Shown here piece after piece: positions 63,742-64,000 of a stretch of 64,000 nucleotides of DNA; positions within the stretch are counted from its first letter, which is position 1, and every line of letters starts with the position of its first letter. The notes below the pieces were generated by a model. It was given only the letters and a program-made list of their open reading frames with translations, did not search any database and was not told the DNA's origin. The DNA comes from HKCCE3408 sp039191215. Lineage in GTDB: Bacteria > Pseudomonadota > Alphaproteobacteria > Rhodobacterales > Rhodobacteraceae. The position numbers were made by a program, and so were the translations under genes. The stretch covers positions 35,845-99,844 of the forward strand of contig JBCCXT010000006.1 in the NCBI GenBank assembly GCA_039191215.1. The letters are read 5' to 3'.

Positions 63742-64000
63742 TTAGTGCGCCATATGCGATAGCTCAAAGGCGGCAGCAAGTTCGACATGGGTGCTCCAAC
63801 GGAACTGATCGACGACCGTGATGTCGCTGATCTCATAGCCGGCCTCAACAAGCAGCCGCGCATCGCGCGCGAATGTCGCGGGGTTGCACGACACCATAGC
63901 GATGCGCGGCAGCGCGGCGCGGGCAAGTTCGGCCGTTTGCGCCGCCGCGCCCGCGCGCGGCGGGTCTATGACGGCGGCATCAAAGCCTGCCAATTCATCC
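63742..64000 (-). CDS. RNA uracil-5-methyltransferase (TrmA/RlmD family), C-terminal part
   Basis: The frame runs out of the window, so only the last 85 or so residues are visible. AAVIDPPRAG and VSCNPATFARD are the SAM-domain and catalytic-Cys motifs of the m5U methyltransferase family. Whether the target is tRNA U54 or 23S rRNA cannot be told. It is probably co-transcribed with the sodium channel. Confidence 0.88.
   Translation of the reverse strand, partial: DELAGFDAAVIDPPRAGAAAQTAELARAALPRIAMVSCNPATFARDARLLVEAGYEISDITVVDQFRWSTHVELAAAFELSHMAH

Overview
The window is about 62% GC chromosomal DNA from an alphaproteobacterium, most likely a marine member of the Rhodobacterales (Roseobacter group). 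Signs are the petP-petR pair, an ETF-ubiquinone oxidoreductase, a long-chain polyprenyl diphosphate synthase of the type that makes ubiquinone tails, a YdcH/DUF465 protein, tiny DUF1127-like proteins, a CUT1 sugar transporter and the overall codon style. No rRNA, tRNA, CRISPR array or insertion sequence was seen.

Layout. (1) 1-6118: four tightly packed genes, all P-loop GTPases or (first gene, cut by the window edge) the rest of one. Two large dynamin-like proteins alternate with two smaller, mutually paralogous GTPases; the last carries a roadblock/LC7-like tail. I know no characterised counterpart, and this is the strongest candidate for an undescribed system. (2) 6134-6409: a small unknown gene. 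(3) 6530-19084: a catabolic locus with a GntR/FCD regulator, a CUT1 ABC transporter, an FGGY kinase, two class II aldolases, a HAD phosphatase, a metallo-beta-lactamase-fold hydrolase, a Tm-1-like (UPF0261) protein and a malonyl-CoA synthetase. Three GTATAC-centred sites lie upstream of the three transcription units and probably define one regulon. (4) 19290-29140: a 2144-residue DUF11-repeat surface protein, with its stop overlapping the start of a 1138-residue outer-membrane beta-barrel protein. (5) 29299-40267: a single 3440-residue NRPS-PKS hybrid (A-PCP-KS-AT-ACP-aminotransferase-C-A-PCP-TE) followed at once by its phosphopantetheinyl transferase. (6) 40700-45257: the decayed remains of a sugar-acid catabolic operon (Rbs-type transporter, aldehyde dehydrogenase, enolase-superfamily dehydratase, alcohol dehydrogenase, KduD) in which only a PfkB kinase and a FadR-type regulator are still intact. 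(7) 45339-64000: mostly housekeeping genes (LysR regulator, tRNA/rRNA methyltransferases, polyprenyl synthase, ispE, TPR protein, ETF-QO, ilvE, petP-petR, HDAC-like, xseB, ispA, dxs). Interrupting these are a low-GC HEPN module, a vanadium haloperoxidase with an internal duplication, and a NaChBac-type sodium channel.

The units act together in places. The malonyl-CoA synthetase could feed both central metabolism and the malonyl-dependent PKS module. The 4'-phosphopantetheinyl transferase arms the three carrier proteins of the megasynthase. ispE, ispA, dxs and the polyprenyl synthase cover MEP-pathway and prenyl-chain steps.
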